Of a stretch of 64,000 bases of DNA, positions 41,335 through 49,251 are shown piece after piece; the stretch's first letter is position 1, and each line of letters starts with the position of its first letter. A program made the position numbers and the translations under genes. The notes under the pieces are model-generated. The model searched no databases. It was given only the letters and a program-made list of their open reading frames with translations, and had not been told where the DNA came from. Origin of the DNA: Croceibacterium_A sp035555595 (lineage in GTDB: Bacteria > Pseudomonadota > Alphaproteobacteria > Sphingomonadales > Sphingomonadaceae); the NCBI GenBank assembly GCA_035555595.1, contig DATMGK010000004.1, positions 1 through 64,000 on the forward strand. The letters are read 5' to 3'.

Positions 41335-42342
41335 ATGGCCAAACCCGTTCCCGTCCTCGTTACCGGCGGCGCCGGTTATATCGGCAGTCACGCCGTCCTT
41401 GCTCTGCTGGATCAGGGCTGGCCCGTGGCGGTGATCGATAACCTGACCACCGGTTTCCGCTTCGCCGTGCCAGATGAAGTGCCCTTTTATCCGGGTGACA
41501 TCGAAGACGGCGACCTGCTGGCCCGAATCTTCGAAGAACAGGGCACGCAGGCGGTGATGCATTTCGCCGGGTCCATCGTGGTGCCGGAATCGGTCGAACA
41601 ACCGCTCAAATATTATCACAACAACACGGTGCGCAGTCGTGCGCTGATCGAAGCTGCGGTAACCGCACGGGTGCCGCACTTCATCTTTTCCAGCACCGCG
41701 GCCACTTACGGCATGGCGGATGTTCCCGCAGTTAGCGAGGATACGCCGCAGCGGCCGATCAACCCCTATGGCTGGTCGAAGCTGATGACGGAACAGATGC
41801 TGGCAGACACCGCCGTCGCCCATGCGTTCAATTATTGCGCCTTGCGCTATTTCAACGTGGCCGGGGCTGATCCTCGTGCCCGTGCCGGACAGTCGACCGC
41901 CGGGGCGACTCACCTGATCAAGATCGCGGTGGAGGCGGCGCTGGGCAAGCGTGACCGCGTGATGATCTATGGCACGGACTACGACACGCCGGATGGGACC
42001 GGGGTGCGCGATTACATCCATGTCTCGGATCTCGCCGCCGCGCACGTCCTCGCGCTGGAGGCGCTGATCGACCAGCCGGACCGTTCGCTGACGATGAACT
42101 GCGGTTACGGGCGCGGTTTTTCGGTGCTGGAAGTGCTTGATGCCGTCGATCGGGTAACGAACATGAGGCTCGTGCGTGAGATTGCGCCGCGCCGCGCGGG
42201 CGATGCCGCCGCGCTGATTTCCGATCCGTCACGCATCAAGGAAACACTGCCCTGGCAGCCGCAGCACGCCGATCTGGAAGAGATCGTTGCGCACGCGCTG
42301 GCATGGGAACGCAAGCTGGGCGAGATTCGCGGCGATGCTTGA
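41335..42342 (+). CDS. galE: UDP-glucose 4-epimerase
   Basis: This 335-residue extended short-chain dehydrogenase/reductase interconverts UDP-glucose and UDP-galactose. The NAD-binding motif is VTGGAGYIGSH (about residues 9-19); the catalytic pair is Ser in FSSTAATYG and YxxxK in NPYGWSKLM; the later NYCALRYFNVAGAD is the epimerase signature. Length and the C-terminal LGKRDRVMIYGTDYDTPDGT-like segment fit GalE. The ATG at 41335 begins the conserved core; a TTG far upstream would add 21 unlikely residues. A terminator follows before rpmJ. Confidence 0.95.
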   Translation: MAKPVPVLVTGGAGYIGSHAVLALLDQGWPVAVIDNLTTGFRFAVPDEVPFYPGDIEDGDLLARIFEEQGTQAVMHFAGSIVVPESVEQPLKYYHNNTVRSRALIEAAVTARVPHFIFSSTAATYGMADVPAVSEDTPQRPINPYGWSKLMTEQMLADTAVAHAFNYCALRYFNVAGADPRARAGQSTAGATHLIKIAVEAALGKRDRVMIYGTDYDTPDGTGVRDYIHVSDLAAAHVLALEALIDQPDRSLTMNCGYGRGFSVLEVLDAVDRVTNMRLVREIAPRRAGDAAALISDPSRIKETLPWQPQHADLEEIVAHALAWERKLGEIRGDA

Positions 42343-42384
42343 CTTGGCGGCCCACGCCGCATAGGGCCCCACCCGTGATTTTCG

Positions 42385-42417
42385 GCACCGGGGGCCACCT
42401 CCGGTGCTGTATTTTTT
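42385..42417 (+). terminator. Terminator after galE, before rpmJ
   Basis: GCACCGG (42385-42391) pairs with CCGGTGC (42401-42407), followed by TG and ATTTTTT (T-run 42412-42417). This is a standard intrinsic terminator on the plus strand and ends 13 nt before the rpmJ start codon. Confidence 0.75.
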
Positions 42418-42430
42418 GGAAGTTCAGGCC

Positions 42431-42556
42431 ATGAAGATCGTCAACAGCCTCAAGTCGCTCAAGGGTCGCCACCGGGATAACCGCGTGATTCGCCGCCGTG
42501 GGCGCACTTACGTCATCAACAAGACCAACCGCCGGTTCAAGGCGCGTCAGGGCTGA
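42431..42556 (+). CDS. rpmJ: Ribosomal protein L36
   Basis: The 41-residue product, starting MKIVNSLKSLKGRHRDNR and ending NRRFKARQG, is the alphaproteobacterial form of L36 (no zinc-binding cysteines, longer than the 37-38 residue zinc form). L36 is a small, basic protein of the large subunit. GGAAG is about 8 nt upstream of the ATG. It stands as a small transcription unit between two intrinsic hairpins. It is too short for most automated gene calls, yet the sequence is clear. Confidence 0.95.
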   Translation: MKIVNSLKSLKGRHRDNRVIRRRGRTYVINKTNRRFKARQG

Positions 42557-42600
42557 TGCCGCTCACCCCGCGGCATGTCCGCGGGCGTGGGACTTTTGAA

Positions 42601-42626
42601 GGCCTCCGTCACCACGGGGGCCTTTT
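42601..42626 (+). terminator. Terminator after rpmJ
   Basis: GGCCTCCGT (42601-42609) pairs with ACGGGGGCC (42614-42622) with one G-T pair, followed by TTTT (42623-42626). It ends the rpmJ unit. The start codon of the HAD gene comes 2 nt later, so that gene must be transcribed from a site within or after it, or from readthrough. Confidence 0.7.
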
Positions 42627-42628
42627 CC

Positions 42629-43258
42629 ATGTCTGACGTCATCCTATCCGGCAGGCCCACGGCGGTCGTATTCGACATCGGCCGCGTGCTCTATGACTGG
42701 AACCTGCGCTACCTGTTCGAACAGCTGATTACCGATTCGGCGCAGCTTGAATGGTTTCTTGCCAATGTCGTCACCGAACAATGGCATTTTGAAAGCGATG
42801 GCGGTCGCCCTCTGGCGGATATGCTGCCCGAACGGATGGCCAGCTTTCCCGAACATCGCGCGCTGATCGAAGCTTATTCCACGCGCTTCAATGAAACCCT
42901 GCGGCCCATGCCCGCCACCCACGAGCTTGTCCGTCGCCTCGCGGCGGACGGTGTGCCGCTCTACGGGTTGACGAATTTCGGCGCTGAGTTCTGGGCGGGT
43001 TTCCGCCCCACGGCTCCGCTATTCGATCTGTTCGCTGATGTCGTCGTTTCCGGTCAGGAGCGTTGTGCGAAGCCCGATTCGCATATTTACGCGCTGGCAG
43101 AGGCGCGCTGGGGTCGCGTACCGGCAGACCTGTTCTTCACCGATGACAATCCGGCCAACGTCGCCGCCGCGCAGGATAGGGGCTGGCAGGCGCACCTCTT
43201 CACCGGCGCGGATGCGTTGGAATCGCAACTGGTCGAAGCGGGATTGCTCAAGTCGTAG
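42629..43258 (+). CDS. HAD-superfamily hydrolase
   Basis: This 209-residue protein has the HAD class IA build: motif I VVFDIGRVLYDWN (DxG rather than DxD after the nucleophile Asp), helical cap with FNETLRPMPATHELVRR, motif II LTNFG, motif III with lysine SGQERCAKPDSHIY, and motif IV FFTDDNPANV. This family hydrolyses small phosphate esters or halides; the exact substrate is unknown. The natural start is ATG 42629, directly after the rpmJ terminator; a second in-frame ATG (42575) would overlap that hairpin and is less likely. Confidence 0.86.
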   Translation: MSDVILSGRPTAVVFDIGRVLYDWNLRYLFEQLITDSAQLEWFLANVVTEQWHFESDGGRPLADMLPERMASFPEHRALIEAYSTRFNETLRPMPATHELVRRLAADGVPLYGLTNFGAEFWAGFRPTAPLFDLFADVVVSGQERCAKPDSHIYALAEARWGRVPADLFFTDDNPANVAAAQDRGWQAHLFTGADALESQLVEAGLLKS

Positions 43259-43310
43259 GGGTTGGCGCTCGCACTGGCATTGCACGGGGTTTGCGTTACA
43301 TCCTCCCGCG

Positions 43311-43763
43311 ATGGCGGATTTGCACGAGGACACGAAACGGGCGGGAAGCTGCGGCCTTTCGCCCGCTCTGGAGGTGATGGGGGAACGCTGGTCGTTCCTG
43401 ATCCTGCGGGCTGCCTTCCACGGCGTAATCCATTTCGAAGAGTTTTCCGCCGAACTGGGCATCGCCCGCAACATCCTCTCCAACCGTCTTGCGCGTCTGG
43501 TCGGACATGGCGTTCTGGAGCGGAAGCGTTGCACGGATGATCGGCGCAAAGTCGAATATCGTCTGACGGATAAGGGCTGCGATTTGCTGCCCGCCATGCT
43601 CGCGCTGCGCCAGTGGGGTGAAAAACATACCATGCGGGTGCCGGCGAATCCGGTGCTGGTCGATTCGCGGGATCGGCTGGCAATCGCCCCGATTCGCATC
43701 CGTGCCGCCGATGGGCGTGAACTGGGCTGGCGCGATCTCGCCTGGGAGGACCGCACCGACTGA
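43311..43763 (+). CDS. HxlR-family transcriptional regulator
   Basis: This 150-residue protein is a small winged-helix regulator of the HxlR type: CGLSPALEVMGERWSFLILR near the N-terminus with the family cysteine, a recognition helix (IARNILSNRLARLVGHGVLE) and the beta wing DDRRKVEYRLTDKG. Such proteins often sense reactive electrophiles through the cysteine. Its target is not evident; neighbours are a HAD hydrolase and a small lipoprotein. The ATG at 43311 lies 52 nt after the HAD stop. Confidence 0.9.
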   Translation: MADLHEDTKRAGSCGLSPALEVMGERWSFLILRAAFHGVIHFEEFSAELGIARNILSNRLARLVGHGVLERKRCTDDRRKVEYRLTDKGCDLLPAMLALRQWGEKHTMRVPANPVLVDSRDRLAIAPIRIRAADGRELGWRDLAWEDRTD

Positions 43764-43873
43764 TCGGGGCCACAGTCTCCACCCGCACCACGCCATTGAG
43801 CATGGTCAAAGCCCCTTCGCTTTCCAGCCACGATGACGGCGTTTCAAGCCGCGATGCGTTGGAGAGAGAGAGA

Positions 43874-44359
43874 ATGATACGCAAACCATATCTGGCAATG
43901 GCGCCTGTGATCCTGCTGGCAGCCTGCGGTACGGGGGCAGACCCGGAAGATACCCTGGAAACCGTGCGCCTCACGGAAAAGGCGCAGCTTGATGCCATCG
44001 CGGCCGATGATGCCGATGGCGTGATGCGCCATTATGAGGACGATACAGAGCTGGTCCTCCCCGGTGCTTCTCCCGCAAAGGGCCCGGAGGCGATCCGTCC
44101 CGCGATAGAGGCTTTGCTGGCCGATCCGGGCCTGACGATGGAACTGGAACCCGGCGCCGGCTGGGCGGCCAGCAGCGGTGACATGGCGGTGACCAATTCA
44201 ACCATCCGCTACACAACCGGTGCCGGACAGGGCGGAGGCCAGGCAACTATCCCCGTCGCCAATCAGAAGGTCTGGCGCAGGGCCAGCGGCGCGACATGGA
44301 AGATCGTTGCCGATCACAACACCGTGCTGCCGGGAACGGAAGTGGCCCTGGCGGAATGA
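43874..44359 (+). CDS. SnoaL/DUF4440-like lipoprotein
   Basis: This 161-residue protein has a lipoprotein signal (lipobox LAAC, Cys about residue 17). The remainder has the SnoaL/NTF2-like pattern: TEKAQLDAIAADDADGVMRHYEDD, LPGASPAKGPEAIRPAIEALL, and a C-terminal KIVADHNTVLP. NTF2-like domains bind small hydrophobic ligands or act as scaffolds; no catalytic claim can be made. The GAGAGAGAGA stretch ahead of ATG 43874 would serve as ribosome-binding site. It is convergent with comM, 3 nt away. Confidence 0.75.
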   Translation: MIRKPYLAMAPVILLAACGTGADPEDTLETVRLTEKAQLDAIAADDADGVMRHYEDDTELVLPGASPAKGPEAIRPAIEALLADPGLTMELEPGAGWAASSGDMAVTNSTIRYTTGAGQGGGQATIPVANQKVWRRASGATWKIVADHNTVLPGTEVALAE

Positions 44360-44362
44360 CCT

Positions 44363-45859
44363 TCAGGCCCGAGGCGCTATTCGGCGATAGCTGAGCGCCT
44401 CTGCTACATGGATTCGCCCGACCTCGTCTGCATTGGCGAGGTCGGCGATCGTGCGGGCGACCCGCAGCATCCGGGTGTAGCTGCGTGCGGAAAGGCGCAT
44501 CGCCTCCGCCGCCTGCAACATCAGCTGGCGGCCCCCCTCGTCCGGAGTGGCGTGCTGTTCCAACAGATCGCCATCCAGTTCCGCGTTGGAACGGACCCCC
44601 CGCGCCGATTGCCGCTGCCGGGCAGCGGCGACTCGCGAGGCCACTTCCGCTGAACCTTCCGCGGGCGGTGGCAGGGCCAGATCGGCGGCGCTGACCGCCT
44701 CCACCTCCACATGCAGGTCGATACGGTCGAGCAGCGGGCCGGATACTTTCGACTGATAGTCCGCGGCGCAGCGGGGTGCGCGGCTGCATGCCAGCGCGGC
44801 GTCATCCAGATGGCCGCAGCGGCACGGGTTCATCGCCGCGACCAGTTGTACGCGCGCCGGGAAGGTGACGTGCGCGTTGGCGCGGGCGACATCGACCTTG
44901 CCGGTTTCCAGCGGTTGGCGCAGCGAATCGAGCACCGCGCGCTGGAATTCCGGCAGTTCATCCAGAAACAGCACGCCCAGATGCGCCAGGCTGACTTCGC
45001 CCGGTCGCACGCGCAGCCCGCCGCCCGTCAGGGCCGCCATGCTGGCCGAATGGTGCGGAGCGCGGAACGGGCGGTTGCGGCTGATTCGGCCGCCTTCCAG
45101 CGTCCCGGAAACAGAGGCGACCATTGATACTTCCAGCGCTTCGGCCGGTGTCAGTTCGGGAAGGATTCCGGGCAGGCAGCTGGCCAGCAGGCTCTTGCCC
45201 GCGCCTGGCGGGCCGACCATCAGCAGGTTGTGCCCTCCGGCGGCTGCGATCTCCAGCGCGCGTTTGGCGATTTCCTGCCCTTTCACCCGCTTCAGGTCTG
45301 GCCCGTGGTCGGGCAGTTCGATCTCGCCCGGAACCGGATCGGCCAGCCGCTGGGTGCCTTTGAGGTGGTTCAGCAGACTGACCAGATCAGGTGCCGCGAT
45401 TACCGGAACGCCGCTGGCCCACCGTGCCTCTGATCCTTGTGCGGCGGGGCAGATCAACCCCTTGTCCTGCTCGTTGGCGTGGATTGCGGCCAGCAGTACG
45501 CCGGGCGAGGGAGCGATTCGCCCGTCCAGCGCCAGCTCGCCCACTGCCACCCAGTCCGCCAGTTGCTCCGCATCGGTCACGCCCATCGCCGCCAGCAGAG
45601 CCAACGCGATCGGCAGGTCATAGTGGCTGCCCTCTTTCGGCAGGTCAGCGGGCGAAAGGTTGATGGTGATCCGCTTGGGCGGCAGCGCCAGCCCCATTGC
45701 GGCCAGCGCGGAATGCACGCGTTCGCGGCTTTCGCCCACGGCCTTGTCGGGCAGGCCGACCACATTGAATTTCGGCAAGCCGGGCGCGATCTGGCATTGC
45801 ACCTCAACCGCGCGCGCTTCCAGGCCCAGATAGGCCACCGTCGATATCAGTGCGACCAC
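44363..45859 (-). CDS. comM: YifB/ComM Mg-chelatase-like AAA+ ATPase
   Basis: This 498-residue protein has an N-terminal Lon-like/ChlI domain (GLEARAVEVQCQIAPGLPKFNVVGL, then KRITINLSPADLPKEGSHYDLPIAL), an AAA+ core with Walker A GPPGAGKS (about residues 217-224), Walker B LGVLFLDELPEF and an arginine-finger segment, and a C-terminal helical part with two cysteines groups around CRCGHLDDAALAC. In competent bacteria ComM is a helicase that helps branch migration in transformation. Competence here is not shown. It is convergent with the SnoaL-like gene. Confidence 0.93.
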   Translation of the reverse strand: MVALISTVAYLGLEARAVEVQCQIAPGLPKFNVVGLPDKAVGESRERVHSALAAMGLALPPKRITINLSPADLPKEGSHYDLPIALALLAAMGVTDAEQLADWVAVGELALDGRIAPSPGVLLAAIHANEQDKGLICPAAQGSEARWASGVPVIAAPDLVSLLNHLKGTQRLADPVPGEIELPDHGPDLKRVKGQEIAKRALEIAAAGGHNLLMVGPPGAGKSLLASCLPGILPELTPAEALEVSMVASVSGTLEGGRISRNRPFRAPHHSASMAALTGGGLRVRPGEVSLAHLGVLFLDELPEFQRAVLDSLRQPLETGKVDVARANAHVTFPARVQLVAAMNPCRCGHLDDAALACSRAPRCAADYQSKVSGPLLDRIDLHVEVEAVSAADLALPPPAEGSAEVASRVAAARQRQSARGVRSNAELDGDLLEQHATPDEGGRQLMLQAAEAMRLSARSYTRMLRVARTIADLANADEVGRIHVAEALSYRRIAPRA

Positions 45860-46000
45860 TGTTTCCCCCGTCCGCGCGGCGTGATAACGGCGTCGCCACG
45901 CATGTCGAGACGCGATTTGGGTCCATTTGTGTGATCTATGCAGATGGCGGCTGGCGGGTTGACTTCACGTCTGCGCTGGCCTAGCTGCCCGGCCACGGTA

Positions 46001-46025
46001 GGCCGCCCGGATGGCGGCCGTTTTT
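46001..46025 (+). terminator. Intrinsic-terminator-like hairpin in the rpmH leader
   Basis: GGCCGCC (46001-46007) and GGCGGCC (46013-46019) with a 5-nt loop, then G and TTTTT (46021-46025). It lies 22 nt ahead of the rpmH ATG in plus sense, with no plus-strand gene just upstream. It may be an attenuator in the leader of the ribosomal operon. A possible -35 (TTGACT) starts at 45959; the -10 is unclear. Confidence 0.5.
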
Positions 46026-46046
46026 CGTTGATTCAGGACTAAAACG

Positions 46047-46181
46047 ATGAAGCGCACTTTCCAGCCGAGCAACCTCGTCCGCGCGCGCCGGCACGGGTTC
46101 TTTGCCCGCAAGGCTACTCCGGGTGGCCGCAAGATTCTTCGTGCCCGCCGTGCGCGTGGCCGCAAGAAGCTCTGCGCCTGA
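46047..46181 (+). CDS. rpmH: Ribosomal protein L34
   Basis: The 44-residue product begins MKRTFQPSNLVRARRHGF and continues FARKATPGGRKILRARRARG, ending KKLCA. This is unmistakably L34 of the large subunit. It opens the conserved rpmH-rnpA-yidD-yidC cluster. A leader hairpin with a T-run lies just upstream. The rnpA frame probably begins within the 3' end of this gene. Confidence 0.97.
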   Translation: MKRTFQPSNLVRARRHGFFARKATPGGRKILRARRARGRKKLCA

Positions 46182-46566
46182 GCTGGCGGATAATTCTTCC
46201 GTAATCGCGGTCATTAAACGCCGCGCTGATTTCCTTGCCGCCAACCGGGGCCTGCGCGTGGCGCGCCCCGGTTTTGTGCTGTTGGCCCGGCCCAACGGCG
46301 GGCTGGGCAAGCGCTTTGGCATCACCGTAACCAAGAAGATCGGCAACGCGGTCGTCCGCAATCGGATGAAGCGCCGGTTCCGGGAACTGCTGCGCGCCGC
46401 ATTGCCCGGCGAAGGGCTGCCCGATCACGACCATGTCCTGATTGGCCGGGAAGGCGGTGTTGAGCGTGATTTCGTCCGCCTGCGTGAAGAACTCTCCGTC
46501 GCTCTCGCCCGCGCGGCAGAGGGGAAGGGCGATCCACCCCGGCGCCGGGGCGGTCCGCGCAAATGA
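46156..46566 (+). CDS. rnpA: RNase P protein component
   Basis: The product is the basic protein of RNase P, which matures tRNA 5' ends. The family core is clear: VIKRRADFLAANRGLR, GITVTKKIGNAVVRNRMKRRFREL (RNR motif), and a final arginine-rich tail. No ATG, GTG or TTG lies between the rpmH stop and that core; the nearest usable start codon in frame is GTG 46156, which gives 136 residues and overlaps rpmH by 26 nt. CTG 46183 or a longer form from further inside rpmH are alternatives. Its stop overlaps yidD. Confidence 0.85.
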   Translation: MAARSSAPELADNSSVIAVIKRRADFLAANRGLRVARPGFVLLARPNGGLGKRFGITVTKKIGNAVVRNRMKRRFRELLRAALPGEGLPDHDHVLIGREGGVERDFVRLREELSVALARAAEGKGDPPRRRGGPRK

Positions 46567-46772
46567 AGCGCCTGCTGATCCTCGTTGCGCGCGGCTGGCA
46601 ACTTGGCCCTTCGCGCATTCTACCCCCCTCATGCCGCTATCAGCCCTCGTGCAGCCAATATGCGATAGAGGCGCTGGAACGGCATGGCGCGATCAAGGGT
46701 GGATGGATGGCCGCCAAGCGGCTAATGCGCTGCCACCCGTGGGGGGGACATGGCTATGACCCGGTGCCCTAG
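46563..46772 (+). CDS. yidD: Membrane protein insertion efficiency factor
   Basis: This 69-residue protein is YidD: RWQ-like start (LLILVARGWQLGPSRILPPS), the conserved CRYQPSCSQYAIEALERHGAIKGGWMAAKRLMRCHPW block with three cysteines, and GGHGYDPVP at the end. YidD helps insertion of membrane proteins together with YidC. The ATG overlaps the rnpA stop by 4 nt and yidC follows 48 nt later. Confidence 0.97.
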   Translation: MKRLLILVARGWQLGPSRILPPSCRYQPSCSQYAIEALERHGAIKGGWMAAKRLMRCHPWGGHGYDPVP

Positions 46773-46820
46773 GGTCGCATTCCTGACCGGGGCGGCGGAA
46801 ATCTCACTTAGGATCGAATC

Positions 46821-48593
46821 TTGACCAATCAGCGCAACCTCATCGTCGCCGTCGTGCTGAGCCTTGCCTTGTTGCTCGGCTTCGACTTCGTGATGGGCCG
46901 GTTCTATCCGCAGACCACACCTTCGCCGACGGCTGCGTCCGCACCCGCCGATGCGTCCCGCAACAGCAGTGGCGCTCCCGCCACGCGTGACGGCGGCCTG
47001 ACCGATCCGGCAGACGTTGCGGAAGAAGCGCGCGATCTGGAAACCACGCTCGCCGCGCCTGACCGTGTGCGAATCGAGGCGCCAGAAGTCGCCGGTTCGA
47101 TCAATCCCATCGGTGCGCGCGTGGACGATATCGTGCTCAAGACGCATCGCCAGACGGTGGACAAGGACAGCGGCCCCGTGCGCCTGTTCTCGCCGTCCGG
47201 CACGCCCGCGCAGCAGTTCGCTCAGTTCGGCTGGGTGGGTGAAGGCGTGAAGCTGCCCGATGCGAACACACCGTGGCAGGTCGAGGGCGGCCCGCTGGCC
47301 CCCGACGCGCCGGTCACGCTGACGTGGGATAATGGAGAAGGGCAGCGCTTCACCCTTCGCTTCACGATCGACGAATTCTATATGCTCACCGTTGAACAGA
47401 CGGTGGCCAACACCGGCGTCGGCCCGGTCGTCGTGCGCCCCTATGCCTTCCTCAGCCGCACCAGCCGCACGGCCAGCCCGGATACATGGAGCGTCCATTC
47501 CGGCCCGATCGGGGATTTTGCCGGCTCGGTCGATTTCAGCACCGATTATGACGATATTGACGAGACCGGCACCGTGACGCCCGCCGGGGCGACGCGCTGG
47601 ATCGGCTATACCGACATCTACTGGCTTTCCGCGCTCGTCCCGCAACAGGGTGCGCGAGTGGAAGGCACATTTCGCGCGCTGGGCAGCAATACCTACCGGG
47701 CGGACCTGATCTACGATCCGATCACGATCGGCGCGGGCAAGCAGGTCACGCGCAGCACGCGGCTGTTCGCCGGGGCCAAGGAAAGCAAAGTCCTCGACCA
47801 TTACGAGGACGGCGGTGTCGACAACTTCGGCCTGGCGATCGACTGGGGCTGGTTCCGCTGGCTGATGTATCCGATCTTCTGGCTGCTGCGCGAACTCTAT
47901 GCGCTCACGCACAACTTCGGCGTGGCCATCATCCTGCTGACGGTCGTGGTCCGGGCGCTGATGTTCCCCATCGCGCAGAAGCAATTCGCCTCGATGGCGC
48001 AGATGCGCGCCGTGCAGCCGAAGATGAAGGCGCTGCAGGAACGGCACAAGGACGACAAGCCGCGCCTGCAACAGGAAATGGCGAAGCTGTATAAGGACGA
48101 GAAGGTCAATCCGCTGGCCGGGTGCCTGCCGATCTTCCTGCAGATCCCGATCTTCTTCGCCCTCTACAAGACGCTGCTGGTGGCGATCGAGATGCGCCAC
48201 AAGCCGTTCGTGCTGTGGATCAAGGATCTTTCGGCGCAAGACCCGCTGCATATCCTGAACCTGTTCGGCCTGCTGCCGTTCACGCCGCCTAGCTTCCTCG
48301 GCATCGGTGTTCTGGCCGTGCTGCTGGGTGTCACGATGTGGCTGCAGTTCAAGCTGAACCCGGCCCAGATGGACCCCGTGCAGCAGCAGATGTTCATGAT
48401 CATGCCGTGGGTGCTGATGTTCGTCATGGCGCCGTTCGCGGCGGGTCTGCTGATCTACTGGATCACCTCCAACGTGTTGACTCTGGCGCAGCAGAAATAC
48501 CTCTATTCCAAGCATCCCCAGCTGAAGGCGATGGCGGAACAGGAAGCGGCGGATAAGGCGCGCGCGGCAGAGCGCGACAAGGCCAAGGGGTGA
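46821..48593 (+). CDS. yidC: Membrane protein insertase YidC
   Basis: This 590-residue protein has the Gram-negative YidC build: N-terminal transmembrane helix (VAVVLSLALLLGFDFVMG), a periplasmic domain of about 300 residues, then the conserved five-helix insertase core starting near NFGVAIILLTVVVRALMFP with the hydrophilic-groove arginine, KDEKVNPLAGCLPIFLQIPIFFALYKTLL, and the final IMPWVLMFVMAPFAAGLLIYW. It inserts membrane proteins alone or with SecYEG. The start is TTG at 46821, with AGGA about 8 nt upstream. Its stop overlaps the GTG of engB (GTGA). Confidence 0.97.
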   Translation: MTNQRNLIVAVVLSLALLLGFDFVMGRFYPQTTPSPTAASAPADASRNSSGAPATRDGGLTDPADVAEEARDLETTLAAPDRVRIEAPEVAGSINPIGARVDDIVLKTHRQTVDKDSGPVRLFSPSGTPAQQFAQFGWVGEGVKLPDANTPWQVEGGPLAPDAPVTLTWDNGEGQRFTLRFTIDEFYMLTVEQTVANTGVGPVVVRPYAFLSRTSRTASPDTWSVHSGPIGDFAGSVDFSTDYDDIDETGTVTPAGATRWIGYTDIYWLSALVPQQGARVEGTFRALGSNTYRADLIYDPITIGAGKQVTRSTRLFAGAKESKVLDHYEDGGVDNFGLAIDWGWFRWLMYPIFWLLRELYALTHNFGVAIILLTVVVRALMFPIAQKQFASMAQMRAVQPKMKALQERHKDDKPRLQQEMAKLYKDEKVNPLAGCLPIFLQIPIFFALYKTLLVAIEMRHKPFVLWIKDLSAQDPLHILNLFGLLPFTPPSFLGIGVLAVLLGVTMWLQFKLNPAQMDPVQQQMFMIMPWVLMFVMAPFAAGLLIYWITSNVLTLAQQKYLYSKHPQLKAMAEQEAADKARAAERDKAKG

Positions 48594-49231
48594 GCGACGA
48601 AGCCGCCTCGCTGGAGGAGGAAGCCCGCCGCCTGTTTTCCGGGCGGGTGGACTTCCTGCTATCCGCGCCGTCGCTGAACTTCCTGCCGGAAGCCGACTAT
48701 CCGGAAGTCGCGTTCGCCGGTCGGTCGAACGTGGGCAAAAGCTCGCTGATAAACGCCGTGACGGGCCGCAAGGCGATCGCGCGCGCATCCGTCACGCCGG
48801 GCCGCACTCAGGAACTGAACTTCTTCGAAGTGGGCGATCCCACGCGTTTCCGGCTGGTAGACATGCCCGGCTATGGTTTTGCCAAGGCGCCGGTAAAGGT
48901 GGTGGAACGCTGGCGACGGCTGGTGCGGGATTTCCTGCGCGGGCGGCAACCGCTGAAGCGCACTCTGGTGCTGATCGACAGCCGCCACGGCATCAAGCCA
49001 CCAGATACTGAAATGATGAAGATGCTGGACGAGGCTGCGGTTGGTTATCGCCTTGTTCTCACCAAGGCGGACAAGGTGAAGGCGAGCGAACTGGAGGCCA
49101 CGCTGAAAGGCGTTGAGGCAGAAGCGCGCAAGCATCCCGCCGCCTATCCGCTGGTGCATGTAACCAGTGCTGAAAAGGGAATGGGCATCGCTACCCTGCG
49201 CGCTGCCATCCTGGCCGACGCGCTGACCTGA
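48590..49231 (+). CDS. engB: Ribosome-biogenesis GTPase EngB (YihA/YsxC)
   Basis: The product is a 213-residue small GTPase needed for large-subunit assembly. G1 GRSNVGKSSLI (about residues 45-55), G2/G3 TPGRTQELNFFEV and DMPGYGFA, G4 TKADK, and the Ser-Ala G5 TSAEKGMG are all present. The start is GTG 48590, overlapping the yidC stop by 4 nt. It lacks the argB neighbour commonly found in alphaproteobacteria; the next gene here is on the other strand. Confidence 0.95.
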   Translation: MSDEAASLEEEARRLFSGRVDFLLSAPSLNFLPEADYPEVAFAGRSNVGKSSLINAVTGRKAIARASVTPGRTQELNFFEVGDPTRFRLVDMPGYGFAKAPVKVVERWRRLVRDFLRGRQPLKRTLVLIDSRHGIKPPDTEMMKMLDEAAVGYRLVLTKADKVKASELEATLKGVEAEARKHPAAYPLVHVTSAEKGMGIATLRAAILADALT

Positions 49232-49251
49232 ATGGCGGGCCTGCCTGCGCG

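Noticed and set aside
46102..46155. Long RnpA starting at TTG 46102
   Set aside because: It would overlap most of the rpmH 3' half; the GTG at 46156 is nearer the conserved core, though neither start is proven.
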